Shown: positions 42,856 through 52,391 of the stretch, one piece after another | Position numbering within the stretch: position 1 is the first letter of the stretch | Layout: each line of letters starts with the position of its first letter | Assembly (NCBI RefSeq): GCF_039596395.1 | Contig: NZ_JBCNJT010000001.1 | Span: forward strand, 903,315-967,314 | Direction: 5' to 3' | DNA from: Fluviicola sp. | GTDB taxonomy: Bacteria; Bacteroidota; Bacteroidia; Flavobacteriales_D; Crocinitomicaceae | DNA length: 64,000 nucleotides | Notes under the pieces: model-generated | What the model saw: only the letters and a program-made list of their open reading frames with translations | Database searches by the model: none | What the model was told of the DNA's origin: nothing | Made by a program: the position numbers and the translations under genes

Positions 42856-42863
42856 TATTTTTG
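42856..42863 (+). promoter_or_regulatory. -7 promoter box for aroC
   Basis: TATTTTTG matches TAnnTTTG, 22 bases before the ATG at 42886. Confidence 0.5.
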
Positions 42864-42885
42864 GGAGTATCATTGAATTAAAGGC

Positions 42886-43953
42886 ATGGCAGGTTCAAGT
42901 TTTGGAAACATTATTCGCTTAAGCACCTTCGGGGAATCTCACGGCGTAGCTGTCGGAGGTATTCTGGAAGGAATTCCTGCCGGATTTTTAATTGATTTGG
43001 AGGCCATTCAAAAAGAACTCGACCGTAGAAGGCCAGGACAATCGGCAATTGTTACGCAACGAAAAGAGTCTGATAAAGTGCGTTTTCTCTCCGGGATTTT
43101 CGAAGGAAAAACCCTGGGAACTCCCATTGGTTTCCTGGTTGAAAACGAAGATCAGAGATCGGCTGATTACAACGAATTGGAGAAAGCATTCAGGCCTTCA
43201 CATGCAGATTTTACGTACCAGCAGAAATACGGCATTCGCGATTACCGCGGTGGTGGACGTTCCTCAGCGCGGGAAACCGTTTCAAGGGTAGTTGCAGGTG
43301 CAATTGCCAAACAGGTATTGGCACACGAAGGAATTCGGATCGATGCTTTTGTGGATAAAATTGGTCCGTTGGAGTGGACCGGAACCTGGAATCCGGAATT
43401 GAAAGATATCAGTGAATCAACCGTTGTGCGCGTTCCTTCGTTAGAGTTGGCAGAACAAATGGAAGCATTGATTCGCGAGGTACGGAAAGAAGGTGATACC
43501 ATCGGAGGACGTATCCGCTGTGTCATAGAAGGAGTTCCTGCCGGACTTGGAGAGCCCGTTTTTGATAAATTGCATGCAGAATTGGGAAAAGCAATGCTTT
43601 CCATCAATGCCGTAAAAGGTTTTGAGATTGGTTCCGGCTTCGGTTCGGTAACCATGAAGGGTTCTGAGCACAATGATCTATTTACGACCGACGGAAAAAC
43701 AAAAACCAATCATTCCGGCGGTATTCAGGGAGGAATTTCCAACGGCATGCCGATCGACTTCCGGGTTGCATTTAAACCGGTAGCAACGATTATGCAAACG
43801 CAGGAAACGATCAACGAATCCTTTGAACCTGTTTCCCTGAGTGGAAAAGGCCGTCACGATCCATGTGTGGTCCCAAGAGCAGTTCCCATCGTGGAAACCA
43901 TGGCTGCACTCGTTATCCTTGATTACCTGTTTATCCAAAAAGCCTATCACTAA
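42886..43953 (+). CDS. aroC: Chorismate synthase
   Basis: At 355 residues it is the usual size for chorismate synthase, the last shikimate-pathway enzyme, which turns 5-enolpyruvylshikimate 3-phosphate into chorismate with reduced FMN. The three family signatures are present: [18 protein letters not shown] near the start, [22 protein letters not shown] (about residue 122), and [22 protein letters not shown] near the end. [14 protein letters not shown] is also typical. Its stop is followed with no gap by a membrane protein gene, an unusual partner for aroC. Confidence 0.97.
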   Translation: MAGSSFGNIIRLSTFGESHGVAVGGILEGIPAGFLIDLEAIQKELDRRRPGQSAIVTQRKESDKVRFLSGIFEGKTLGTPIGFLVENEDQRSADYNELEKAFRPSHADFTYQQKYGIRDYRGGGRSSARETVSRVVAGAIAKQVLAHEGIRIDAFVDKIGPLEWTGTWNPELKDISESTVVRVPSLELAEQMEALIREVRKEGDTIGGRIRCVIEGVPAGLGEPVFDKLHAELGKAMLSINAVKGFEIGSGFGSVTMKGSEHNDLFTTDGKTKTNHSGGIQGGISNGMPIDFRVAFKPVATIMQTQETINESFEPVSLSGKGRHDPCVVPRAVPIVETMAALVILDYLFIQKAYH

Positions 43954-45753
43954 ATGACGCAAGGTTTAGAAAAAATCCTGGCTAAGAGATGGATGATTTT
44001 CCTGTTGTTCCTCTCATTGACCTATTTATTCGGAACGAAATCAGACAGGAGATACGGCTGGACGAAAACGGTAGCCAAACAAGTCATACCAATTTCTTCG
44101 GATGCTGCCGGATACTATGCATTCCTGCCCGAATGGTTTATTTATGAAGGAAACAATTTCGCGTTCCACGACAGTATCCGCGATAAATATCCGAAAGCCG
44201 GATTTGAGGATGGCGTTGAAAGAAATGAAGACGGAACATACCACGACAAGTATTTCACAGGAACCGCTCAATGCCTGACACCATTTTTCCTGATCGGGCA
44301 CGCACATGCACATATCATTGGTGTAGATACCGACGGATACACCTGGCCGTATATTTTCTGGCTGAACATCGGAATGGGATTTTATGCCATGATCGGGCTC
44401 ATAGCCTTATTCTTGCTGTTGAGGCGTTTGAAAATAGGTTATTTCGGATGTTACATTGCCGTACTTTCTGTTGCATTGGGAACCAATTTCAGCTATTATG
44501 TTTACGCGGAAATTCCTTATTCACACATTTTCTGTTTTTCGATCGTCAATGTATGCCTGCTGCAGGGAGTGAAATGGATACAGGAAAATAAAACGAAGAA
44601 TTTATGGTTTTTCGGTTTTTTGCTGGGACTTTGTTTGATGATTCGCCCCACAAATGCATTAATCCTTGTCCTGATCCCGTTTTTATTTTCTTCCAATAAA
44701 GAGTTCGCCGGCAGAATGGCCGGGCTTTTCAAAGCATGGAAACACCTGCTGGTGATGCTGCTGTTGTTCGTGATCCCCGTTATTATTCAAATGTGGTTCT
44801 TCTACCTGCAAATGGGAAAGATCGGGTTGAATGCTTACTCCGACGAAGGATTCACAAACTGGAATGATCCGTATTTCCTGGAAATACTGTTCGGTTTCCG
44901 CAGGGGAATTTTTATTTACGGCCCCGTCATGTTGTTACTGATACCGGGATTGGTATGGATGTTCTTTAAAAAAAGGAGAATGTTTGCCGGAATCCTGCTG
45001 TTTATCTTGTTGTCAACTTATGTATTATCATCCTGGTGGTGCTGGTGGTACGGCGGTTCGTTTGGATTCCGCCCGATCGTGGACTTTTGTGGAATCTGGA
45101 TCATCCCGGTTGCCTTTCTGGCACATCATGCGAAAACCTGGGGACGGATGCTCATCCTTATTTTGGTCGCAGGTTTTGTATGGGTGTATCAGACTTATGA
45201 GTTCCAACGGAAAAAAGACATCATTCATTACGATTACGTGAATTATGGAATGTGGAAAGAGACGTTTATGCAAACGGATTCGAGGTTCAATTTTGCATTC
45301 TATTCGGATGTAGACACTTTACCGGCAAAAAAAGTACAAGTCGGAAGCCCGGTTGATTTTTACGAAGGAGACAGGAAGCTTGTTCCCGGGAAAATTTACG
45401 GATATAACGGGAAACAATTCGTTCCTGAGAGAGCCGTTGCTGTTAAACATGTGCAGGTAAAAGATTCGAACGCTTTTGCCGGATTACGGATTACATTCCA
45501 GGGGTATTTGAATTCCGGGGAAGAGAACCCGTTTGTGAGAACGCAATACTTTAAGAATGGCAATTTGGTAATGGAAAAGGACATGTTGGCCGGATGGCGG
45601 TTTCCCCGGGTAAAAACCTGGCAGAATATCAGCATCGATGTTATTCCGGATCGCAAATGGAGCGAAATAGATTCGGTGAAATGCAGTTTCTTAATGGGAG
45701 AGAAAGCAATGAAATTCAAGGACTTGCAACTGCGTCTTTTCAAGCTGAAATAG
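43954..45753 (+). CDS. Multi-pass membrane protein, GT-C glycosyltransferase-like
   Basis: The 599-residue protein starts directly after the aroC stop. It has about ten hydrophobic helices between residues 10 and 430. The first luminal loop holds acidic residues (SSDAAGYYAFLPEWFIYEGN), and a later stretch FLLGLCLMIRPTNALILVLIPF resembles the GT-C/PMT-type RPTN motif region. A soluble beta-rich C-terminal domain covers about 440-599. I do not recognise a named family. A sugar-transfer role on lipid-linked donors at the inner membrane is a reasonable guess from the topology and the RPTN word. Confidence 0.75.
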   Translation: MTQGLEKILAKRWMIFLLFLSLTYLFGTKSDRRYGWTKTVAKQVIPISSDAAGYYAFLPEWFIYEGNNFAFHDSIRDKYPKAGFEDGVERNEDGTYHDKYFTGTAQCLTPFFLIGHAHAHIIGVDTDGYTWPYIFWLNIGMGFYAMIGLIALFLLLRRLKIGYFGCYIAVLSVALGTNFSYYVYAEIPYSHIFCFSIVNVCLLQGVKWIQENKTKNLWFFGFLLGLCLMIRPTNALILVLIPFLFSSNKEFAGRMAGLFKAWKHLLVMLLLFVIPVIIQMWFFYLQMGKIGLNAYSDEGFTNWNDPYFLEILFGFRRGIFIYGPVMLLLIPGLVWMFFKKRRMFAGILLFILLSTYVLSSWWCWWYGGSFGFRPIVDFCGIWIIPVAFLAHHAKTWGRMLILILVAGFVWVYQTYEFQRKKDIIHYDYVNYGMWKETFMQTDSRFNFAFYSDVDTLPAKKVQVGSPVDFYEGDRKLVPGKIYGYNGKQFVPERAVAVKHVQVKDSNAFAGLRITFQGYLNSGEENPFVRTQYFKNGNLVMEKDMLAGWRFPRVKTWQNISIDVIPDRKWSEIDSVKCSFLMGEKAMKFKDLQLRLFKLK

Positions 45754-45847
45754 TTCTCAACCCCGACTCATAAAAAATGTTTTTTTCCATACAAAAACAG
45801 TAGAAAATGTAATCCTTTTTCGGGCATTAATGCTTAAATTCATAGGC

Positions 45848-47122
45848 ATGGAACGAAAAAAAGTAGTCATCATAGGTGGTGGCTTTGCGGGATTAAATCT
45901 CGCCCGTAAATTGGCTAAGTCCGATTGTGAAATAGTCCTGGTGGATAAACAGAACCACCACATGTTTCAACCTTTGTTTTACCAGGTGGCAAGCGCACGC
46001 CTGGAACCTTCCAATATTTCCTTCCCGTTCAGGGCCATTTTCAAACGAAGGAAAAATGTTGATTTCAGGTATGCAACCGTAAAACGGATCCGTCCGGAAG
46101 AGAATATCATCGAAACCTCGATGGGCGAAATTCCCTACGATGAACTGATTATCGCAACAGGTTGCAGAACCAACTTTTTCGGGGATCCGGAATTGGAGAA
46201 AAATACGCTGGCCATGAAAACAACCCAGCAAACAATCCATATTCGGAATACCATCCTTGCCAAGTTTGAAAAGATCATGTTTGTGAATACCCAGAAGGAA
46301 AAAGACGAATTGATGAACCTGGTAATTGTGGGGGCAGGCCCAACAGGTGTGGAACTTTCCGGGGCTTTTGCAGAAATGAAATCCAAAGTTCTTCCGCACG
46401 ATTACCCGCATTATGATTTTTCCAAACTGAAGATCACTTTGCTGGAAGGAAGCCCGAATACCCTGAACGCAATGAGCGATAAATCCCGGACATGGTCCCG
46501 GAAATATTTGGAGAAAATGGGAGTGGAAGTAAGAACATCAACCGTTGTTTCTTCCTATGATGGCCATAATCTGACCTTGAAATCCGGAGAAATAATCCCG
46601 ACTCAAACGGTTATTTGGGCGGCAGGAGTGCAGGGAAATGTGATTCCGGGACTGGAAAAGGCAACGATGGTCAGAGCGCGTTATACTGTCGACAGACACT
46701 CATTGATTAAAGGTTACGACAATGTTTATGCTATTGGAGATATTTCCTACATGGAAACGGAGAAATATCCGCAAGGGCATCCACAATTAGCGAATGTAGC
46801 GATCAATCAGGGGAAAACATTGGCTAATAACTTTCGTGCACGCTGGTCCGGAGGAAAGATGACTCCGTTTGAGTACAAAGACAAGGGAACAATGGCAACG
46901 GTCGGAAAACACAAAGCTGTAGTAGAATTGCCGAATTTCAAATTCCAGGGATACTTTGCCTGGATGGTTTGGATGGTGCTTCACCTGATGCTGATCCTGA
47001 GTATTCGAAACAAGATCGCCGTATTTTTCAATTGGGCGTGGAGATATATTACCGGAGATACTTCGTTGCGTTTGATCCTGCGGGATGAAAAAGACCGGGA
47101 ACTCACCAGGAGCAATGATTAG
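45848..47122 (+). CDS. Type II NADH dehydrogenase-like flavoprotein
   Basis: I chose the ATG at 45848 (MERKKVVIIGGG), giving 424 residues; an ATG six codons earlier is also possible. Two dinucleotide folds are clear: VVIIGGGFAGLNLARKLA for FAD at the N-terminus and LVIVGAGPTGVELSGAFAEM for NADH at about residue 160. QTVIWAAGVQGNVIPGL and VYAIGDISYMETEKYPQGHPQLANVAINQG are the quinone-oxidoreductase signatures. The C-terminal hydrophobic segment WMVWMVLHLMLILSIRNKIAVFFNWAWRYIT provides membrane attachment. It passes electrons from NADH to quinone without pumping protons. Confidence 0.92.
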   Translation: MERKKVVIIGGGFAGLNLARKLAKSDCEIVLVDKQNHHMFQPLFYQVASARLEPSNISFPFRAIFKRRKNVDFRYATVKRIRPEENIIETSMGEIPYDELIIATGCRTNFFGDPELEKNTLAMKTTQQTIHIRNTILAKFEKIMFVNTQKEKDELMNLVIVGAGPTGVELSGAFAEMKSKVLPHDYPHYDFSKLKITLLEGSPNTLNAMSDKSRTWSRKYLEKMGVEVRTSTVVSSYDGHNLTLKSGEIIPTQTVIWAAGVQGNVIPGLEKATMVRARYTVDRHSLIKGYDNVYAIGDISYMETEKYPQGHPQLANVAINQGKTLANNFRARWSGGKMTPFEYKDKGTMATVGKHKAVVELPNFKFQGYFAWMVWMVLHLMLILSIRNKIAVFFNWAWRYITGDTSLRLILRDEKDRELTRSND

Positions 47123-47126
47123 AGAG

Positions 47127-47188
47127 CGTTTAAAAAGTTTAAGAGTTCAATTGTTTAAACTTTGAACCCGTTTAAACCTATTGAACTA
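47127..47188. repeat. GTTCAAA/TTTGAAC hairpin 6
   Basis: GTTTAAAAAGTTTAAGAGTTCAA is followed by TTTGAACCCG, TTTAAACC and TTGAACTATTTG. It fills the gap between the NADH dehydrogenase gene and the sensor kinase gene and overlaps the assumed TTG start of the kinase. Confidence 0.5.
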
Positions 47189-50100
47189 TTTGATACTTAA
47201 TCTTAAAACCGTAGTTTTGATTCTCAATCAAAGCTGCGGTTTGCTGTTCAATCAATATATTTTTAGTCCGCCCGGGTGGATATTCTCAATCGTCTTATGG
47301 CTTTCGTTTGGTGCTTTCGGGCAACCAGGCAACGGTCAGTTCATGAATTACGGAGTGAAAGACGGGTTGTGCGAAGCGATCTGCAGTGGCATTGTCCAGG
47401 ACAGCCGCGGATTTTACTGGATTTCAACCCAGGGAGGTATCAGCCGTTTCGACGGAACGAACTTCAAGTCTTACTATCCGAGTGAAATGCTCGGGGAAAA
47501 ACAAGTGCTGGATAACTCGCGGGTTTTCTTCGAAGTATCACCGAATCGCCTGTTGGTTACTTTGGGGAACGGACAAGCTTTTATATTGAATTGCATATCA
47601 CAAAAGTTTACGCCGGTAGAAAGTTTGAAGAACCGTTATAGCCTCAATATCGAACGGATACCGGGTAACCGCTACCTGGTTTCTTCAACAGACACCCTTT
47701 TTGTTCTCGATGGTTCGTTGAAGATAATTGAATCTATTGTTCCGCCCTTAAAAAAGAAACATTTTGAAATCCGGATGCAGATGCTTGATGATTCCAGGTT
47801 CCTGGTGTCATCTACCAAAGAATTTTTCCTGTTTGACTTTAAATCCCGGAAGTTTGAGCCTTTTAAACCCGAATTACCGCAAGACGGTTTATTCAATACC
47901 GGGTACGAGATTTTGTACGTGGACCGCTACCGGAAACGGATCTATTTCCTCAATTTCTTCAAAGGAATGATAGAAACCGATTATCAGGGGAAAGTCATGT
48001 TCCACTGGGAATCCGGTGTGCTGCAGAGAGATTTGTGTGGTTTGCTGAAACAAATGATCCCGGATGGAAATAATCAACACATGGTTTGGGTTTGCGGAAA
48101 CCAGGGGGTTGCTCATCTAAACCTTGTTTCGCGGCAGGCAACTGTATTTAAACACGATCCGTTGGTCCCGTTTTCCATTGCAAGCGGATTGGTTACCGGT
48201 TTGTTTTTGGACCGTTACCAAAACTTGTGGGCCACAACCTACAAAGGAATCAGTGTGATGAACAAAAACAGCATCCTGATCGATGAATGGGATTTTAAAA
48301 CCAGTCCGGATGAACCGTTTATGAATATGTGCCGCATATCGGATCATGAATTGCTTGCGGTTAAATACGGTTCCGGGGTTTTCCGGCTTTCAGAGAAAAC
48401 CAATCGCTTTGAACCTTATCACGAAAAAGCATTGCACTATTGGTTTGCATTCAGGAATGGTGATCAGGTTATTAATGGTGGAAGAGGCACGGTTTTGAAA
48501 GTGGTGAATCTCAAGACAAACCAGGTAAAGGATTTAAACTTTTTAAAGCCCTATTTTAAACAATCGGAATTGGTTTGCCTGGGATTCCGCAGCACGGGCG
48601 GAGCTTGGTGGTTCAGTGGGAATTCCGGTGGAGGTTTGGTCAGGTATGATCCGGTAAGTCAAAAAGCAGTTCATTTTTCGCGGGATAAAAAATCATTTTC
48701 AGGATCTTATTTTACGAATTGGTCGGAAGCGCCGAATGGGGATCTCTGGTTTTCCAGCAATAAAACACAGGTAGTCACGCATTGGATCAAAGCAAGTGAC
48801 CGGTTCGAAGAAATAGACTTTGCGAAAATTTTCGAAAAACAGCATCAAAGTATTATTCAGTGCCTGGCTGCCGACAAGAAGGGAAATATTTGGCTCGGAT
48901 TTGAAGGGACAGGATTGGTGTGCTACAACATTCAGTCGCAGAAAACAACCTTTTACGGGAAGAAGGAAGGAATTACGTCCAATTTCGTTTACAACCTGGT
49001 CTTTGATGATCAGCAGCGGTTGTGGGTCGGTACAAAGAAAGGGCTGGCCTGTCTTGGTGCAGATCGAAAAACCGTACAGTATTTCGGGTTGGCGAATGGC
49101 TTTCCGTCTGAACATTTTGACCAAAGTTCCTGGTTTGATCCCAAAAACGGCATGTTGTGGATTGCCTCGGACAACTATTTACTGCGTTTTTTCCCGGATA
49201 ACCTATTGAAAACAGAAAACCGCAATTTGCAGATCTTCCTGGATGAATTCCTCGTATCGAACGAAAAACAACCACTAGAACAGGACAATGCATATGATTT
49301 TCGTCCCGATCAAAATACCGTTCAATTTACGTTTTCTACCCTGAATCCTTTGGGAAAGGAGCAGATCGAGTACAGTTATTTGCTGGAAGGATCGGATGGC
49401 AAATGGATTTCCCTGGGAACACATTCCAGTGTTATTTTCCCGTCTTTACCTTCCGGAATATACCGGTTTCATCTTCGGGCCAAAATCCCGGGAACCAAAA
49501 AATGGATTTACCTGCAGGACCCGGTCCGTTTTGAGATTGCAACTCCCTGGTTCCGTTCCTGGTGGTTCAAATTGATCGTTATCCTGTTAAGTGCAGGTAT
49601 CATCTTTCTGATAACACGCATTTATTTTCAGCGTAAGATCGAAAAGCAACGTGCGATATTGGAACGGCAGCGCGCTGTACAGAATGAACGGGACCGCATT
49701 GCTTATGACATGCACGACGACCTGGGTAGCGGACTCACCAAAATTTCGTACCTGAGCAAAGAAGCCATCCGGAAGGCCGAAAACCGTGCGGAACTGGATC
49801 GCATTAACGAAACTTCCGTTGAATTGGTGAAAAACATGAGCGAATTGATTTGGGCCATGAAAGTGGAAAACGATTCGCTTGCTGATTTGATGAGCTACCT
49901 GCGCCGCTACGCGATGGAATATTTTGAGACCAGCCAGATCGCTGTTCAAATGGAAGCGGATGAATTTGAAGAGGACCGCCAGATTTCGGGTGAGATCCGT
50001 CGACAGGTGTTTTTGATCTTTAAAGAAGCACTGCACAACATTGTCAAACATGCAAATACAGAGCGCGTGTTTATTCAGATCCGGGTGAACCAGCAATTGC

Positions 50101-50267
50101 AAATACGGATCAGGGATTATGGCTTAGGGTTAAAACCGGAAGCAGAAAGGAACAGGAGCGGAAATGGAATGAAGACCATGCAGGAGCGGACACGCCGTTT
50201 AAAAGGCCGCATGGAATTGAAGAATCATGAAAACGGAGTGGAATTGTTTTTTGAAATACCACTTTAA
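47181..50267 (+). CDS. SMP-propeller sensor histidine kinase
   Basis: The 1,028-residue protein has an N-terminal signal or anchor (WIFSIVLWLSFGAFGQ), then a two-component propeller of SMP blades (for example CSGIVQDSRGFYWISTQGGISRFDG, GLVTGLFLDRYQNLWATTYKG, VYNLVFDDQQRLWVGTKKGL), a Y_Y_Y domain (about 715-775), one membrane helix (about 790-812), and a HisKA_3/HATPase kinase. The phosphorylated His is His845 in AYDMHDDLGSGLTK, and IRDYGLGLKPEAERNRSGNGMKTM forms the ATP lid. It senses an unknown extracellular ligand. The start is uncertain: the frame opens with TTG at 47181 inside a repeat; the first ATG would remove the signal peptide. Its partner regulator follows at 50363. Confidence 0.88.
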   Translation: MNYLILNLKTVVLILNQSCGLLFNQYIFSPPGWIFSIVLWLSFGAFGQPGNGQFMNYGVKDGLCEAICSGIVQDSRGFYWISTQGGISRFDGTNFKSYYPSEMLGEKQVLDNSRVFFEVSPNRLLVTLGNGQAFILNCISQKFTPVESLKNRYSLNIERIPGNRYLVSSTDTLFVLDGSLKIIESIVPPLKKKHFEIRMQMLDDSRFLVSSTKEFFLFDFKSRKFEPFKPELPQDGLFNTGYEILYVDRYRKRIYFLNFFKGMIETDYQGKVMFHWESGVLQRDLCGLLKQMIPDGNNQHMVWVCGNQGVAHLNLVSRQATVFKHDPLVPFSIASGLVTGLFLDRYQNLWATTYKGISVMNKNSILIDEWDFKTSPDEPFMNMCRISDHELLAVKYGSGVFRLSEKTNRFEPYHEKALHYWFAFRNGDQVINGGRGTVLKVVNLKTNQVKDLNFLKPYFKQSELVCLGFRSTGGAWWFSGNSGGGLVRYDPVSQKAVHFSRDKKSFSGSYFTNWSEAPNGDLWFSSNKTQVVTHWIKASDRFEEIDFAKIFEKQHQSIIQCLAADKKGNIWLGFEGTGLVCYNIQSQKTTFYGKKEGITSNFVYNLVFDDQQRLWVGTKKGLACLGADRKTVQYFGLANGFPSEHFDQSSWFDPKNGMLWIASDNYLLRFFPDNLLKTENRNLQIFLDEFLVSNEKQPLEQDNAYDFRPDQNTVQFTFSTLNPLGKEQIEYSYLLEGSDGKWISLGTHSSVIFPSLPSGIYRFHLRAKIPGTKKWIYLQDPVRFEIATPWFRSWWFKLIVILLSAGIIFLITRIYFQRKIEKQRAILERQRAVQNERDRIAYDMHDDLGSGLTKISYLSKEAIRKAENRAELDRINETSVELVKNMSELIWAMKVENDSLADLMSYLRRYAMEYFETSQIAVQMEADEFEEDRQISGEIRRQVFLIFKEALHNIVKHANTERVFIQIRVNQQLQIRIRDYGLGLKPEAERNRSGNGMKTMQERTRRLKGRMELKNHENGVELFFEIPL

Positions 50268-50362
50268 AAATTCAAAGAGCTAGTCTTGATAATTAATAAT
50301 TAGCAAAAATCAACCGTTTGTTTCATTGTTCTTTAAAGAGCAAAGTGCGTAATTTGTAACCG

Positions 50363-50983
50363 ATGATTGGTATTTGCATCATAGAAGATATTGTCGATAT
50401 ACAACAGGGGTTGCGTTCTGTGATAGAAAGCGATGACCGGCTGCATTGGATTCGTTCGTTCGAAACAGCAGAAGAAGCCATTGAATGGATACCTAGATTA
50501 ACTCCGGATGTAGTCATTACCGATATCAATTTGCCCGGAAAGAATGGTATTGAATGTGTCCTCGAACTGAAGAACATGAATCCGGCCATTCAATTCATCA
50601 TGTTTACCATTTATGAGGACAACGACCAGGTTTTCGAAGCTTTGAAAGCAGGGGCAACCGGTTATATTCTTAAAAACACTGTACCCGAGAAAATTGTGGA
50701 GGCAATCCTCGAATTGCATGAAGGCGGAAGTCCCATGTCGCCCAAAATAGCCAGGAAAGTATTGCAGTCGTTCAGCAAAACGGAAAACCCGGTGCTGCAG
50801 CTGATTTCCAAGAGGGAACGGGAAGTCCTCGATTTACTGAGCAAAGGATACCTTTACAAGGAGATTGCCGACAAACTGAATATCACTTTAAGTACGGTAA
50901 AACGCCACCTGAACCACATCTACGAAAAATTGCAGGTCCAGAACAAAACCGAAGCGGTGAATAAACTGTACGGGAAAGGTTAA
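50363..50983 (+). CDS. NarL/LuxR-type response regulator
   Basis: This 206-residue protein has a receiver domain with the acidic pocket (IIEDIVDI), the phosphorylated Asp54 in VVITDINLPGKNG, Thr in MFTIYE and Lys in GYILKNT. A LuxR-type helix-turn-helix follows, SKREREVLDLLSKGYLYKEIADKLNITLSTVKRHLNHIYEKLQVQNKTEAVNKL. It lies 95 bases after the SMP-propeller kinase and is its natural partner. Target genes are not evident; neither the neighbours upstream nor the lipoprotein downstream shows an obvious link. Confidence 0.93.
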   Translation: MIGICIIEDIVDIQQGLRSVIESDDRLHWIRSFETAEEAIEWIPRLTPDVVITDINLPGKNGIECVLELKNMNPAIQFIMFTIYEDNDQVFEALKAGATGYILKNTVPEKIVEAILELHEGGSPMSPKIARKVLQSFSKTENPVLQLISKREREVLDLLSKGYLYKEIADKLNITLSTVKRHLNHIYEKLQVQNKTEAVNKLYGKG

Positions 50984-51092
50984 ACGTTCAAAAAGTTCAA
51001 ACGTTTAAAAGTTCAGATTTCGATAGTTATCGGGATAAAATTTTGGTTAGAACTTTTGAACTATTTGAACCCATTGAAACTTTTTAAACTCT
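50983..51092. repeat. GTTCAAA/TTTGAAC hairpin 7
   Basis: The left arm AACGTTCAAAAAGTTCAAAC and TTTAAAAGTTC (50983-51015) and the right arm GAACTTTTGAAC, ATTTGAACCC and TTTTTAAACTCTTC (51050-51092) flank a centre with CGATAGTTATCGGGAT, itself a small dyad. It lies just after the response regulator gene. Confidence 0.6.
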
Positions 51093-51160
51093 TCAAAATG
51101 AACCTAACGGTTGATTGACAGGTGCTTATTCACCATCTAATTTTGCTCAAAACAAAGTTT

Positions 51161-52276
51161 ATGAAGAGAAAGATGAGAGTAGTGAAGTGGGCGGTTTTGC
51201 CACTGATGTTGGTGTTTGTTTCCTGTAAAAAGAATAACCCGGAGCCGGAGGAAACTCCGCAAAACCCAACTCCGACGCCGACTAATTGTAACGTGATTGA
51301 AGTGAGCAATACGATTTCCAATCCTACAACCTGGACTTCCGGGAACGTATATGTCGTAACCACCTGGATTGATATCGATGCTCCTTTGATGATTGAACCA
51401 GGCGTGATCGTGAAATTCAAGCCCGTTGCCGGCTTGCAGGTGTATGCGAAAGTAACTGCGGATGCTTCTGCAAGCAATCCGATCATTTTTACTTCCTGGA
51501 AAGATGATAATTATTGCGGGGATAATAACGGAGATGGCACTGCCACTACAGCAAGTAAAGGAGATTGGGGATACATCAATATGAGAGGCGACCAGCATGG
51601 TTCACTTTTCAGGTATTGCAAATTCTTCTATGGAGGAGGAGATGGTGGCGGACGTGTTGTAAGAGCCGATTCAGGTACCGGGAATATTCACGATTTCACT
51701 TTCGATCATTGTACTTTCGCTCATACTTATGGCGGTACCAACTATTACACTGCTGCTTTTGACGGAGCTGAAATGAAGGATCCTTCCGTGAGTATTGTAA
51801 CGAACAATGTTTTTTATGATAATGCAATTCCGATTTTAGTAAAAGGTTATTACGCATTGGATGCAAGTAACAGTTATCACAATCCCGACAATACAAGTGA
51901 AACCAATAAATACAACGGTATTGCGGTTTATGGTTCCGGAATGCTCAACACAACGGTTATTTATTCCGAAACAGAAGTACCTTATGTGCTAAATGTAGGC
52001 GGAAATAATTACCTGAGTTCTAACGGAAGTGAACTGCTTGTGATAGGAGCGGGGGTAACTCTGAAATTCAGTTCCGGTGGAGGAATCTCCGGATCAAGCG
52101 CAGCCAATTTTACGATTGATCCTTCTGCCGTATTCACTTCTTCCAGAGACGATGCACATGGTGGGGATTCCAATGGTGACGGAAGTGTTTCTATGCCTGC
52201 AACCGGCGATTGGGATGGTGTGAGCAGAGGATCTGATGGCTGGTACTCCACCAATGTTTTTTACAGCCTGCACTAA
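51161..52276 (+). CDS. Beta-helix-like surface lipoprotein
   Basis: I chose the ATG at 51161, which gives a lipoprotein signal with Cys22 in VLPLMLVFVSCKK; a longer frame begins with GTG at 51122. The mature protein has a Pro/Glu-rich linker (PEPEETPQNPTPTPT) and a Gly-, Asn- and aromatic-rich body with repeats typical of right-handed beta-helices. It also has two Asp/Asn loops of calcium-binding look (DNNGDGTATTASKGDWG and DSNGDGSVSMPATGDWDG). The function is unknown; a surface-anchored adhesin or polysaccharide-related protein is inferred. A terminator follows at 52349. Confidence 0.8.
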   Translation: MKRKMRVVKWAVLPLMLVFVSCKKNNPEPEETPQNPTPTPTNCNVIEVSNTISNPTTWTSGNVYVVTTWIDIDAPLMIEPGVIVKFKPVAGLQVYAKVTADASASNPIIFTSWKDDNYCGDNNGDGTATTASKGDWGYINMRGDQHGSLFRYCKFFYGGGDGGGRVVRADSGTGNIHDFTFDHCTFAHTYGGTNYYTAAFDGAEMKDPSVSIVTNNVFYDNAIPILVKGYYALDASNSYHNPDNTSETNKYNGIAVYGSGMLNTTVIYSETEVPYVLNVGGNNYLSSNGSELLVIGAGVTLKFSSGGGISGSSAANFTIDPSAVFTSSRDDAHGGDSNGDGSVSMPATGDWDGVSRGSDGWYSTNVFYSLH

Positions 52277-52348
52277 TTATTTTCAATTAAAAGACTAAAG
52301 CTATGACTCGATTTCCCACTTTAGTTTAAGTATAACGGTTAGGTAGCA

Positions 52349-52391
52349 GCGAGCGGTCGGATTATTGTAAGTGGTCCGGCCGTTTGCTTTT
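52349..52391 (+). terminator. Rho-independent terminator after the lipoprotein gene
   Basis: GCGAGCGGTCGGA and TCCGGCCGTTTGC pair with wobbles around a 13-base loop and run into TTTTAT. The stem end reaches the stop of the convergent gene at 52390. Confidence 0.75.
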
